Positions 16,592 to 24,812 of a stretch of 64,000 nucleotides of DNA are shown here, in pieces. The DNA is from Paenibacillus assamensis DSM 18201 (lineage in GTDB: Bacteria; Bacillota; Bacilli; Paenibacillales; Paenibacillaceae): contig NZ_KE383840.1 of NCBI RefSeq assembly GCF_000422445.1, positions 1-64,000 on the forward strand, given 5' to 3'. Within the stretch, counting starts at the first letter, position 1. Each line of letters begins with the position of its first letter. Made by a program: the position numbers and the translations under genes. The notes beneath the pieces were generated by a model, which was given only the letters and a program-made list of their open reading frames with translations, did no database searches and was not told the DNA's origin.

Positions 16592-17569
16592 TTGAGCTAT
16601 CATTTTAATTTGAATATGCTAGGTGAGTCCGATACGGGCAATCGTAAAGAAAAGCTTTACGGGAGCCGAGTCGTTCGAGGAACACTTCATTTGCCCCCAG
16701 GAGGAGCAAAAGCCGTACAAGGCACACTTCTCATCTGCCACGGATTTAAAGGTTTTAAAGATTGGGGATTCTTCCCCTTTGCTGCTGAACAACTCGCTAT
16801 TTTAACGAATCTGAATGTCGTTCGCTTCAATTTCTCACACAATGGTGTTGGTGCTGACATGGGCTCATTCAGTGAACCTGAACGCTTCGCCGTGAATACA
16901 TATGAGCGCGAACAAGAGGATTTGGCGTCTGTATTGGCACTTGTCCATTCGGAAGCATTTCAACAATGGAAAGAACAGGTATATGCCAGCTTAGCTTTAT
17001 CCAACCCGCTCCGAATTCCCTCATTTGATTCACGCATGCTTGTCCAAGCTGACCACGCCTCTAATGAACCTACATTTATTTTGGGGCACAGCCGTGGCGG
17101 TGCAACGGCATTATTGTATGCGCTTGATTATTCCGAGCATATTGCAGGCGTCCTTACATGGAACGGAGTCACCAATGTGGACCTCTTCTCAACAGAGCAA
17201 AAAGAAAACCTTCGTGCAACAGGTCGTTCTCAAGTGATCAATGCACGTACTGGAGAAGCTCTTCCGCTAGACGCCGTAGTACTGGAGGACTTAGAGAGAA
17301 ATGCCGAAAAATATCAAATTATCGAGCGTATGTCTACTGCTCAGTTTCCTCTTCTTATGGTTCAGGGCTCTAACGATCTACCGGGGTTTTGCGAAGGTTC
17401 ATCACGATTGCAGCAGCAATATAAAGAAGCTGAGTGGATTATTATTGACGAGGCAGGACATACGTTTCAGGCTGTGCATCCTTTCCAAGGCACAACTCGC
17501 CAGCTAAATGAAGCAATTGAGCATAGCGCAGCATGGCTGAAGAAACAATTGCAGTACCGTTATAAGTAA
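16592..17569 (+). CDS. Alpha/beta hydrolase (dienelactone hydrolase/esterase-like)
   Basis: This cytoplasmic protein of 325 residues, without a signal peptide, has an oxyanion strand LLICHGFKGFKDWG, the nucleophile elbow GHSRGG (Ser about 170), an acid residue region LLMVQGSNDL and the catalytic His in DEAGHTFQ. It resembles the YuxL/dienelactone-type hydrolases that act on small esters, but the substrate cannot be read from the sequence. The start is TTG at 16592, with AAGGAGG 7 nt upstream and no in-frame ATG nearby that is better placed. It is monocistronic. Downstream is a long gene-poor stretch. Confidence 0.85.
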   Translation: MSYHFNLNMLGESDTGNRKEKLYGSRVVRGTLHLPPGGAKAVQGTLLICHGFKGFKDWGFFPFAAEQLAILTNLNVVRFNFSHNGVGADMGSFSEPERFAVNTYEREQEDLASVLALVHSEAFQQWKEQVYASLALSNPLRIPSFDSRMLVQADHASNEPTFILGHSRGGATALLYALDYSEHIAGVLTWNGVTNVDLFSTEQKENLRATGRSQVINARTGEALPLDAVVLEDLERNAEKYQIIERMSTAQFPLLMVQGSNDLPGFCEGSSRLQQQYKEAEWIIIDEAGHTFQAVHPFQGTTRQLNEAIEHSAAWLKKQLQYRYK

Positions 17570-17825
17570 GGTAAACGAAAGTGCGTATGTAGAGGATAAG
17601 TAATAGTTGAATAATATTAGATTTGCAACCTGCCCCATTCCGATCAAACAGGCAATACAAATAGATGTCTTGTTCAATCGAAAATGAAGGCGGTGAGTTC
17701 AGCTTAATTGTGCTAATGCTAATCACCATTTGAGCATCAGACCAGTAGGCCGCAAAACAAGAGTTGAGTTTAACAAGTATCGTTTTTGATGGTTTCGTTT
17801 GCGCACAAAGGACATATCGCTAATT

Positions 17826-17845
17826 TGTCCACACAAAAGTGGACA
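17826..17845. repeat. TGTCCAC/GTGGACA palindrome
   Basis: TGTCCAC (17826-17832) and GTGGACA (17839-17845) are perfect inverted copies over 6 nt. They share the GTCCAC core with the repeat at 17972-18022 and with the copies near 63.7 kb. Confidence 0.55.
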
Positions 17846-17971
17846 CGACCAACATATAACTGGGTTTGAACAACTTATTGTTGTAAGCAATAGATGTAGT
17901 GTATTAAACCTCATTAATGTCAATATATAGAGTGTAACGTACGGCTCCATCTATCTCTTTTTTTAAAATTA

Positions 17972-18022
17972 GTGTCCACTATTAGAAAGACATTGTTGTG
18001 CTTTTTTCCACCTATAGTGGAC
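17972..18022 (+). repeat. Dispersed palindromic repeat, copy 1
   Basis: A 23-bp left part (17972-17994) matches the reverse strand of 63761-63783 at 22 of 23 bases. After a 12-bp unmatched spacer, TCCACCTATAGTGGAC (18007-18022) matches the other copy at 13 of 16. The outer GTCCACTAT/ATAGTGGAC arms are inverted, so each copy can fold into a hairpin. It may be an insertion-sequence end or a MITE-like element. Confidence 0.7.
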
Positions 18023-18128
18023 TTATCTAATTGGTCTGCATGGATAACATTAACTAAGGAATCTGTTCTGCACGTTACTTTATGTTACTGCTCTGCAACC
18101 CAAATACTAATGATATATCGAGAGGTTT

Positions 18129-18311
18129 ATGACATCATGTTATCCAAACAACAGCTTGCTGCTAATATTTTCGTTCAGCCAAGGAATGGACCGTCGAACC
18201 ATAATTAATGCCATTAAAGATGGAGCTTCCCGTACACAAGAAGTAATCTGGATATTGGTCATGGTCGGCTTGATTATTCCAACATGGACATTAAGCGGTA
18301 CGATTCCCTAA
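18129..18311 (+). pseudogene. Fragment of an NhaC-family Na+/H+ antiporter
   Basis: The frame reads QGMDRRTIINAIKDGASRTQ and then EVIWILVMVGLIIPTWTLSG-TIP before a stop. This pattern of a cytoplasmic loop followed by a helix with W-x-x-SGT[IV]P is typical of the middle of NhaC-type antiporters, which have more than 450 residues. Nothing before or after continues the family, and the frame has no ribosome site, so it is a remnant. The assignment is by motif recall, with moderate certainty. Confidence 0.5.
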
Positions 18312-18472
18312 TTGATTGGCCACAACTCTTCCATGGCACAAGCGACTGCACGCAAAGCGCTGTGACCATATGGGAAGCACGTTGCGTCCTGACATCATGA
18401 TCGGCAATGTTTGCTTACAAGATACCGCACCCAAGCCAAACCCGAACCTACTATACAATTCGTGCTATTCAT

Positions 18473-18512
18473 CAAAAAAACATCCCGTCTCACTATAAAG
18501 TGGGCGGGATGT
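18473..18512 (-). terminator. Terminator of nadE
   Basis: CATCCCG (18481-18487) pairs with CGGGATG (18505-18511), with inner CACT/AGTG pairing; on the minus strand it is followed by seven T (plus A at 18474-18480). It lies directly after the nadE stop. Confidence 0.88.
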
Positions 18513-18520
18513 TTATGTAA

Positions 18521-19330
18521 TTAAATGCCCGGAATGATAGCACGTTTATGTTCCGTTTTATTGTACTGACGCTCAATCTTCTCCTGTACATCAGTTGGCA
18601 CTTCTTTGCCTTCCAAATAGTCGCTGTTATGCTCGTAGGAAATACCAAGCTCCTTCTCATCCGTTTGACCCGCCCACAAACCAGCCGTTGGAGCCTTGTC
18701 CAACACGCTCTGGGGAACGCCCAAATGACGTGCCAACTGACGAACTTGACGTTTATTAAGCGAGGAAAGCGGTGTAATATCTACCGCGCCATCACCCCAT
18801 TTTGTATAGAAGCCTGTCAAAGCCTCAGAGGCATGATCGGTACCAACAACTAATAAGTTCAAGTCAAACGCCAACGCATACTGCGTAACCATACGCACAC
18901 GAGCTTTCACATTTCCTTTGCCTGGGATGCTAAGATGACGATACTGTCCAATTTGCTTCAACGCATGCTCGGATTCCAAGGCAATCTCATTAACTGCCTC
19001 TTCGATGTTCGTCTCTACCGTATGCTCCAAGTGAAATGCTTTTGCTACCGCATAGCTATCTTGAATATCTTCCTGCTGACCATAAGGCTGGAAGACGCCT
19101 AACGTCATATACGGCTGACCTGTTTCTGCTGACAATTCATCTGTTGCCTGCTTACAAAGACCTGCTGCAACCGCACTATCAATACCGCCACTAATCGCAA
19201 TTAACAGACCAGATGTACCCGACTGCTTCACATATTGCTTAAGAAAATCTACGCGCTTGCGAACCTCTGCTGCTTCATCAATTTCCTTCTGTACCCCGAA
19301 TCGCTTGACGATCTCTTCCTGTAAGCTCAT
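18521..19330 (-). CDS. nadE: NH3-dependent NAD+ synthetase
   Basis: NadE amidates nicotinic-acid adenine dinucleotide to NAD+ with ATP and ammonia. The PP-loop motif is ISGGIDSAVAAG, followed by VVGTDHASEALTGFYTKWGDGAVDITPL, the family's second conserved block, and KAPTAGLWAGQTDE. The 269-residue length matches Bacillus NadE. I chose the ATG at 19330, preceded by AAGGAG; the ATG at 19369 lies inside the stem of the upstream terminator and adds residues that homologues lack. There is no fused glutaminase domain. It is monocistronic between terminators. Confidence 0.95.
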   Translation of the reverse strand: MSLQEEIVKRFGVQKEIDEAAEVRKRVDFLKQYVKQSGTSGLLIAISGGIDSAVAAGLCKQATDELSAETGQPYMTLGVFQPYGQQEDIQDSYAVAKAFHLEHTVETNIEEAVNEIALESEHALKQIGQYRHLSIPGKGNVKARVRMVTQYALAFDLNLLVVGTDHASEALTGFYTKWGDGAVDITPLSSLNKRQVRQLARHLGVPQSVLDKAPTAGLWAGQTDEKELGISYEHNSDYLEGKEVPTDVQEKIERQYNKTEHKRAIIPGI

Positions 19331-19353
19331 CTGCCCTATCTCCTTCCTTGTGC

Positions 19354-19382
19354 AAAAATCCCCGCGCATCGAGTGCGCGGGG
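19354..19382 (-). terminator. Terminator of the bacilliredoxin gene
   Basis: CCCCGCGCA and TGCGCGGGG (19360-19382) form a 9-bp GC-rich stem; the minus strand continues into ATTTTTGC. It separates the bacilliredoxin gene from nadE. Confidence 0.9.
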
Positions 19383-19393
19383 TCTATTCGGTC

Positions 19394-19828
19394 TTAACGA
19401 CAGTGCTTATCGAATGCTGCTGTTAGTTCTGCAGCAATGTCTTCAGCAGAACGGTTTTCAATGCTAAGACGCTCAATAAAATGAACCAGTTCTCCGTCCT
19501 TCATCAATGCAATCGATGGAGAAGAAGGAGGATATGGTGCGAAATATTCGCGTGCCTTTGCTGTCGCTTCTTTATCTTGTCCTGCGAATACAGTAAACAA
19601 GTGATCCGGTGTAACTTCATGCTCCAATGCTTTGCGCACACCTGGGCGGCATTGACCTGCTGCACAGCCACATACAGAGTTAACAACGACAAGCGCTGTT
19701 CCCTTCGCGTTTGGAAGCTTCTCTTCTACTTGCTCTGCTGTTATAAGCTCTTCGATACCCATCGAAGTAAGCTCCGTACGCATTGGTGTTACCATATCAC
19801 GCATATATTGCTCAAATGACATAGACAT
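19394..19828 (-). CDS. Bacilliredoxin (BrxA/BrxB, YphP/YqiW family)
   Basis: This 144-residue thioredoxin-like protein has the unusual C-G-C active site (NSVCGCAAGQ, about residues 51-60) that marks bacilliredoxins, which remove bacillithiol from S-bacillithiolated proteins after oxidative stress. The family sequence PGVRKALEHEVTPDHLFTVFAGQDKEATAKAREYF and the cis-Pro region PPSSPSIAL are well kept. BrxA and BrxB cannot be told apart here, so no symbol is given. The open frame starts MSMSFEQYM; the second Met is also possible. It is monocistronic with a strong terminator. Confidence 0.93.
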   Translation of the reverse strand: MSMSFEQYMRDMVTPMRTELTSMGIEELITAEQVEEKLPNAKGTALVVVNSVCGCAAGQCRPGVRKALEHEVTPDHLFTVFAGQDKEATAKAREYFAPYPPSSPSIALMKDGELVHFIERLSIENRSAEDIAAELTAAFDKHCR

Positions 19829-19962
19829 CTCACATTCACTCCTACATAAATAGATTCCGATAGAACGCCCTCCCGTTCTATATCGACTCTATTGTAACGA
19901 AGCACCATTGCGAAATGCAACAAAATCCGAACAATCCATAATTACTAATTACTTGTTCATAT

Positions 19963-20085
19963 TTAAGTAGAAGGACGATTTGGCCCATTCAACTTTTTAT
20001 CAATACCAGCATTTCCTCCGGCACGTGACTTTCGCGCCTGATTTTCCTTATCTTGCTGCTGCTGAGCTTTTGAATCTTCTGACAT
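19963..20085 (-). CDS. 40-residue hydrophilic small protein
   Basis: This short frame reads MSEDSKAQQQQDKENQARKS and continues with RAGGNAGIDKKLNGPNRPST to TAA. It has an excellent ribosome site (AAAGGAGG, 8 nt before ATG) and a composition (Gln, Lys, Asn, Asp, Gly; no Cys, no Trp, no hydrophobic core) like the small hydrophilic proteins of Bacillales spores. I do not recognise a named family. It lies between the bacilliredoxin gene and a membrane protein gene on the same strand, 36 bp after the latter's stop, and may be its operon partner. Confidence 0.65.
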   Translation of the reverse strand: MSEDSKAQQQQDKENQARKSRAGGNAGIDKKLNGPNRPST

Positions 20086-20121
20086 GAGATAAGCCTCCTT
20101 TCTCCTGCATCATCACACGTA

Positions 20122-20859
20122 TTATGTGCTTTCTGCAGCAGACTTATCCTCCATAACAGGCTGTTCCTCCATTTTCATCATCCAATAGCCAAGCAGGAGT
20201 AAGCCTATAAACACCCACTGTATGGTAGACAATCCTAACGTTGTCTTAGCTTGTACGGAAGTAAAGCTAATCAACATACCCAATACTCCACTCACTATTA
20301 GTGTCCAACGCGCATCTGCCCCTGTACCTAGATTACTTCTGCGCAGCCACAAACCAGCTAGCAGCAGAACACACCATATCGACTCAACTGGTGGAAGTAC
20401 AGCCGCTAGTGTAGGAGGCAAAGGAAACGGAGTATAACCTTCAGGTGTCATGCCTGCATAAGCATAGATAAACCCATATACGGCGGCTGCAAACAATGCA
20501 CCATGCGCAGTCAGATCCGCAACAACGTTAAGGCTTGTTTGCTGTTTACGAGCATAATACACAGTCCAAGCGACCAATCCAATGAGCATTAACACATTAC
20601 CATTCCACGATGTACCTTGTAAAAAGAGTAATGCTTTAGGCTGCTGCCATAATATCGAAGGTGCATCCCATAAATACCCTAATTTTTCGTTTAAGATGAC
20701 AACAAGCAATATGGTTAACATCCAATCGGTGTAAGCACGAAGCTTTATCCCCTCTAACCTTAGACGCAGAAGCATGACTCCACCTGCCAGCACTAAGGCC
20801 GCCAGCATAATAAACAAGTCAATTTGTAACGTCAATGAACCTAGTTGTATCGCTCCCAC
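20122..20859 (-). CDS. Seven-helix membrane protein, unknown function
   Basis: This 245-residue integral membrane protein has about seven hydrophobic segments (LFIMLAALVLAGGVMLLRLR; WMLTILLVVILNEKLGYLW; VLMLIGLVAWTVYYA; ALFAAAVYGFIYAYAG; SIWCVLLLAGLWL; WTLIVSGVLGMLISF; WVFIGLLLLGYWMM). The size and helix spacing recall prolipoprotein diacylglyceryl transferase, but the HGG-type catalytic motif of Lgt is not seen, so I do not assign that function. The acidic tail (EEQPVMEDKSAAEST) is cytoplasmic or exposed. The 40-residue gene follows on the same strand. Confidence 0.65.
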   Translation of the reverse strand: MGAIQLGSLTLQIDLFIMLAALVLAGGVMLLRLRLEGIKLRAYTDWMLTILLVVILNEKLGYLWDAPSILWQQPKALLFLQGTSWNGNVLMLIGLVAWTVYYARKQQTSLNVVADLTAHGALFAAAVYGFIYAYAGMTPEGYTPFPLPPTLAAVLPPVESIWCVLLLAGLWLRRSNLGTGADARWTLIVSGVLGMLISFTSVQAKTTLGLSTIQWVFIGLLLLGYWMMKMEEQPVMEDKSAAEST

Positions 20860-20938
20860 AATCGACCTCCATACATGGATTCACAGTTCAATCTTTTTAC
20901 CTAATCATAACATAACAATATCCACTTATCCGATATAA

Positions 20939-22741
20939 CTAACTAATACGGGATGTCTCTCCGGATGTATCATTTATACTTGGCGAGGGTACAACACTGA
21001 TACACTTCTCATATGCTGCATTGGCTTCAACTTGGAAAGACACAATAAATGTGGTTCCTCGACCAATCTCAGAATCAATGCTTATAACACCTCCATGCCG
21101 TTCGACAATACTCAAGCATAACGGCAACCCCAAGCCTGTCCCCTTCGCCTTCGTTGTATAGAAAGGCTCAAACATTCGCTCTTGAACCGCAATAGGAATC
21201 CCTAGTCCGTTATCACGAACAATGAGTTCTACAACACCTTCATAGAATCTCGTTTGTATCGTTAACACGCCCTTTTGCTCCATTGATTCCATCGCATTGC
21301 GGGCTAAGTTCAGCAGCAATTGCTTCATTTCCTTCGAATTAATTAGCAGCTTGGGAACATCTTCAGCAAGCTGTAAATGAATCTCTTGTCCACGCATATT
21401 GGCATCTGCCCATAACAAGGGACTTATGTTGGAGATGATGTCATGCAAATGCATGAATTCCTTCTCCACGATTCGATTTTGCGCTAGCGATAAAAAATCG
21501 TTAATAATCATGTTTGCACGATCCAATTCTTCCATCACAATCGCATAATAATCATTGAGATGTTCTGGACTCTTACGCTGCATCAATTGAATAAAACCAC
21601 GTACAACAGCCATTGGATTTCGAATTTCATGTGTAATACTAGCTGCCATTTGTCCCACTAGACTCAAGCGTTCCATGTTCCCCATTTCAGCTCTAAGTTG
21701 AGATAATTCCGTAATATCATGAGCCATTCCTACAGCACCGACAATTTCTCCCGTTTCCTGATTCCGCATTGAGGCGGTACGAACGAGATATTTCCGATTA
21801 AAATGCTGAATCACCTCAGATTGCGGCGGCTCACCACTCAAGACCCGACCAAGCATGAAATCATCTTTGTATAATAGCTCATACTCTTCAGAGAACGAAT
21901 AATAGCAGCGACCAATAATATCAACATTAGTAAGCCGTGAATTGTACTGCTGCAGCATACGAAGCATCATTTGATTAACAGCAGTAATTCGCGCATTAGC
22001 GTCCACAGCAAGTACAGCCAATGGTGTCTCATCAATAAGTTGATGCATCTTCTGTGCCTCTTGTCGATACTGACGCCATACCATTTGATATCCCTGCTGA
22101 AGAAATGCTTTCTCACGGACATATTCCATCATGTAAATAATTGCGCACGACGCACATAAGAACACCGTTACATACATGCCCATAAACAATAAAATATGTG
22201 TCTGCATCTGGATATGATGATCCCATAAACTTAGTGAATAAATAATGAAGTGAAGCAGCATTCCTAGCGAAGCAACACCCATGAGCATGAGTATTCGCCT
22301 AGGAGCACTGGACTGCTGGAAGTAAGTAAGCATTAAAAATAAAAGAGGAGCAACATATAACAGTGAATCGGACCACCATGTGTAATGATCATGCCATGCG
22401 TGCATCATGAGCATGACAACGATGTACATCGCCGTTAACATAATCCCTACCCGATAACCCCCATATAGGAAACCAACCATGAACGGGATAAGGCGAAAAT
22501 CAAACGGAAGATTCGTCTCGGGGAAATACATAAATGAGAACAACATACAAAAAAGTAACGACAACGCTGAAAACAGAAAGAGATATACATGCGCTCTTCC
22601 TATACGCTCTGGCTTCATCAAGCAAATATGGTAAGTAAAAGCCGGAAAATAAGCGATCAACACTTGTAGTAATGTATCTTTGAATGCGACGTACAGTGTG
22701 TCTTTGAAAGCAGCGAACATGGTTATCGTTATCAACTCCAA
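20939..22741 (-). CDS. KinB-like membrane sensor histidine kinase
   Basis: This 600-residue kinase has six or so N-terminal membrane helices in a 5TMR-LYT arrangement (about 15-200), a PAS domain (about 230-350; LAVDANARITAVNQMM), a dimerisation/phosphoacceptor helix with the H-box MAASITHEIRNPMAVVRGF (His about 370), and a C-terminal ATPase domain with N-box LLLNLARNAMESM, G1 DNGLGIPI and G2 GTGLGLPL. This layout is that of sporulation kinases B/D, which phosphorylate Spo0F without a cognate regulator next door; none is adjacent here. The start is uncertain: the frame opens at TTG (22741) and the ATG at 22720 has only a distant GGAG. An FKDTL-VAFKDTL duplication sits at the N-terminus. Confidence 0.88.
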   Translation of the reverse strand: MELITITMFAAFKDTLYVAFKDTLLQVLIAYFPAFTYHICLMKPERIGRAHVYLFLFSALSLLFCMLFSFMYFPETNLPFDFRLIPFMVGFLYGGYRVGIMLTAMYIVVMLMMHAWHDHYTWWSDSLLYVAPLLFLMLTYFQQSSAPRRILMLMGVASLGMLLHFIIYSLSLWDHHIQMQTHILLFMGMYVTVFLCASCAIIYMMEYVREKAFLQQGYQMVWRQYRQEAQKMHQLIDETPLAVLAVDANARITAVNQMMLRMLQQYNSRLTNVDIIGRCYYSFSEEYELLYKDDFMLGRVLSGEPPQSEVIQHFNRKYLVRTASMRNQETGEIVGAVGMAHDITELSQLRAEMGNMERLSLVGQMAASITHEIRNPMAVVRGFIQLMQRKSPEHLNDYYAIVMEELDRANMIINDFLSLAQNRIVEKEFMHLHDIISNISPLLWADANMRGQEIHLQLAEDVPKLLINSKEMKQLLLNLARNAMESMEQKGVLTIQTRFYEGVVELIVRDNGLGIPIAVQERMFEPFYTTKAKGTGLGLPLCLSIVERHGGVISIDSEIGRGTTFIVSFQVEANAAYEKCISVVPSPSINDTSGETSRIS

Positions 22742-22947
22742 TAGTTATCGTTGATTTTTTCCCTGATTAAACCATAAAATGCTGTCATTGTACAACGTTA
22801 ATGTTGAAATTTTTAGATATTTTTTAACAAAACTCTGCAACCTACAGCAACCTTCTACAAAAATCTACACCAACCATTAACTTGTTCAATCAGCAAAATG
22901 AAGGGTACAATAGGGAAAAAGGAACGTTTACGCATAAGGAGATGGCT

Positions 22948-24213
22948 ATGCAAGCAGATGTAGTAGTAATTGGTGGAGGACCTTCTGGACTAATGGCGTC
23001 TATCGCAGCAGCACAACAAGGTGCCCAAGTCGTACTTGTAGATAAAGGAGACAAGCTAGGTCGTAAACTCGCCATTAGTGGCGGAGGTCGCTGCAACGTT
23101 ACAAATAATAAATCACGCGAGGAATTTATTCGCTATGTGCCTGGTAATGGGCGGTTCTTATACAGCGCATGGAATCATTTCAATCCTGAGCTCATTATCG
23201 GTTTTTTCGAAAATCTTGGTATCAAACTCAAGGAAGAGGACAACGGAAGAATGTTCCCTGTTTCGGACAAAGCTAAGACGGTTGTCGACGCCTTAATAGG
23301 AGAAGTTCGCAAACTGGGGGTTACAATTCGGACCATGTCTCCTGTCGATCATGTTCGCTACGATGAGGCAGGAGTAAGCGGCGTTCAATTACGAGACGGC
23401 ACATACATTCATACAAAGTCCGTTATCATTGCAAGTGGTGGAAAGTCTGTTCCGCAAACAGGCTCTACTGGAGATGGATATGCCTGGGCAGAAGCAGCAG
23501 GTCATACGATAACCGAACTGTTCCCAACAGAAGTTCCTCTCACCTCGAATGCTTCCTTTATTCGAGAAGGTTCTCTACAGGGCCTTTCACTTCGTGATAT
23601 TGAGTTGACCGTATGGAATGATCGCAGTAAAAAACTCGTTCAGCATGAGGGTGATATGATATTCACTCACTTTGGCTTATCAGGACCAGCCGTATTACGC
23701 TGTAGTCAGTATGTCGTGAAAGAGCTAAAACGCACTGGCTTATCTACCGTGCTGCTCACCATCGATCTGAAGCCTAACGAATCAGAAGAGCAGCTTGCCA
23801 GCTACCTCATGAAGCTTTGTCGTTTGGAGCCAAAGAAGGCAATCAAAAATATTTTAAAGCAAGCTATCCCAGAGCGTATGCTGCCCGTGTTATGCAAAAT
23901 GGCTGGATTAGATGAGTCTATTACCTATGATAATATTCCTAAGCAGCCCTGGCTTAAGTTGTGTCAGCTAGTCAAAGCATTCCCGATTAAAATAAGTGGT
24001 ACCAAATCAATCGAAGAAGCATTTGTAACTGGCGGTGGAGTTAATCTAAAAGAAATTGATCCCAAATCCATGCAATCGCGCTTGAAGCCGGGACTTTTCT
24101 TCTGCGGAGAAATTCTAGATATTCACGGATACACAGGCGGCTATAATATTACAGCAGCATTCGCTACCGGATATACAGCAGGTATGCACGCAGGACAACT
24201 ACACGAACAGTAA
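22948..24213 (+). CDS. HI0933/YhiN-family FAD-dependent oxidoreductase
   Basis: This flavoprotein of 421 residues has the N-terminal dinucleotide fold [22 protein letters not shown], the family-specific [17 protein letters not shown], a middle segment [17 protein letters not shown], and the C-terminal FAD-binding end [25 protein letters not shown]. The biochemical role of this widespread family is poorly defined. The start is the ATG at 22948, with AAGGAG 6 nt upstream; the longer frame begins with a TTG lacking a ribosome site. It is monocistronic and divergent from the kinase. Confidence 0.9.
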   Translation: [421 protein letters not shown]

Positions 24214-24231
24214 GCTAATGGAGTAAAGAAC

Positions 24232-24303
24232 AACTTCTCCTTGCTTTCTCGCAGATGAACTTAATATTCATTCACTGCGAGTTTCAGCGAGGAGAAGTTT
24301 ATA
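24232..24303 (+). terminator. Long hairpin terminator after the flavoprotein gene
   Basis: AACTTCTCC (24232-24240) pairs with GGAGAAGTT (24291-24299); an inner CTCGCAG/CTGCGAG stem extends it, and TTTATAAT follows. Confidence 0.65.
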
Positions 24304-24351
24304 ATCACGTGTAATTACTGGTACTGAATCATACTGAATCGACATGACAGA

Positions 24352-24756
24352 TTACAAGTGAATGCCGCCTTGGAATTGATTCGTATGCTCATCATTCCAA
24401 CCTGTCGCTTCTTCATCGCGATGCGACAAATCATCCCCAGTCGGATCAATCGTGCTGTAGCTTTCACGATCCACCCAATCCTCATTTACAATATGCGCAG
24501 GAATCGGAATACAATCGATTCCATAAGCACTGCTCATTACAGCTGTCTCGGTAAGAGGGGCTTCTTCAATTAATTGCCCACCATGGGCTTCCGCAATTTC
24601 TAACGCAGAGGTCAAGTCTTGGCGTTCAATGTGAATATGAAGACAATCACCGCTTGGCTCTATCACCGCATCATATCCCAGCTCTGACAATGTATCTTGT
24701 GCTAATTGCGTTGCACTGCTAGTACCAAATCGGAATCGTATTACAGCCTGATGCAT
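24352..24756 (-). CDS. Conserved-looking hypothetical protein
   Basis: This 134-residue soluble protein has an N-terminal ferredoxin-like alternation of strands and helices (MHQAVIRFRFGTSS, AQDTLSELGYDAVIEPSGD, CLHIHIERQDLTSALEIAEAHGG) followed by an acidic tail (DPTGDDLSHRDEEATGWNDE). I recognise no family. The first 75 residues resemble small metal- or peptide-binding beta-alpha-beta folds, but no cysteine pair is present. The start is the ATG at 24756, preceded by GGAGGCATCTACG; the longer frame to 24810 lacks a ribosome site. It is 57 bp downstream of ecsB on the same strand and may belong to that transcript. Confidence 0.6.
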   Translation of the reverse strand: MHQAVIRFRFGTSSATQLAQDTLSELGYDAVIEPSGDCLHIHIERQDLTSALEIAEAHGGQLIEEAPLTETAVMSSAYGIDCIPIPAHIVNEDWVDRESYSTIDPTGDDLSHRDEEATGWNDEHTNQFQGGIHL

Positions 24757-24812
24757 CGTAGATGCCTCCTGTCTGCTAGTTTCGTCCCTTACTATTCCCA
24801 GCAATAACAAGA

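Larger units (their letters stand above)
17570..18472. other. Gene-poor, decayed stretch
   Basis: About 900 bp without an intact gene. It holds a short palindrome at 17826, a 51-bp palindromic repeat at 17972 that recurs near the end of the window, and a frame fragment resembling a Na+/H+ antiporter at 18129. Short open frames elsewhere in it have no ribosome sites or recognisable sequence. It looks like a graveyard of former genes or a mobile-element landing site. Confidence 0.55.

Noticed and set aside
17723-17950. Minus-strand 75-residue frame in the gene-poor stretch
   Set aside because: No ribosome site, no recognisable motif, and it includes part of the GTCCAC palindromes.
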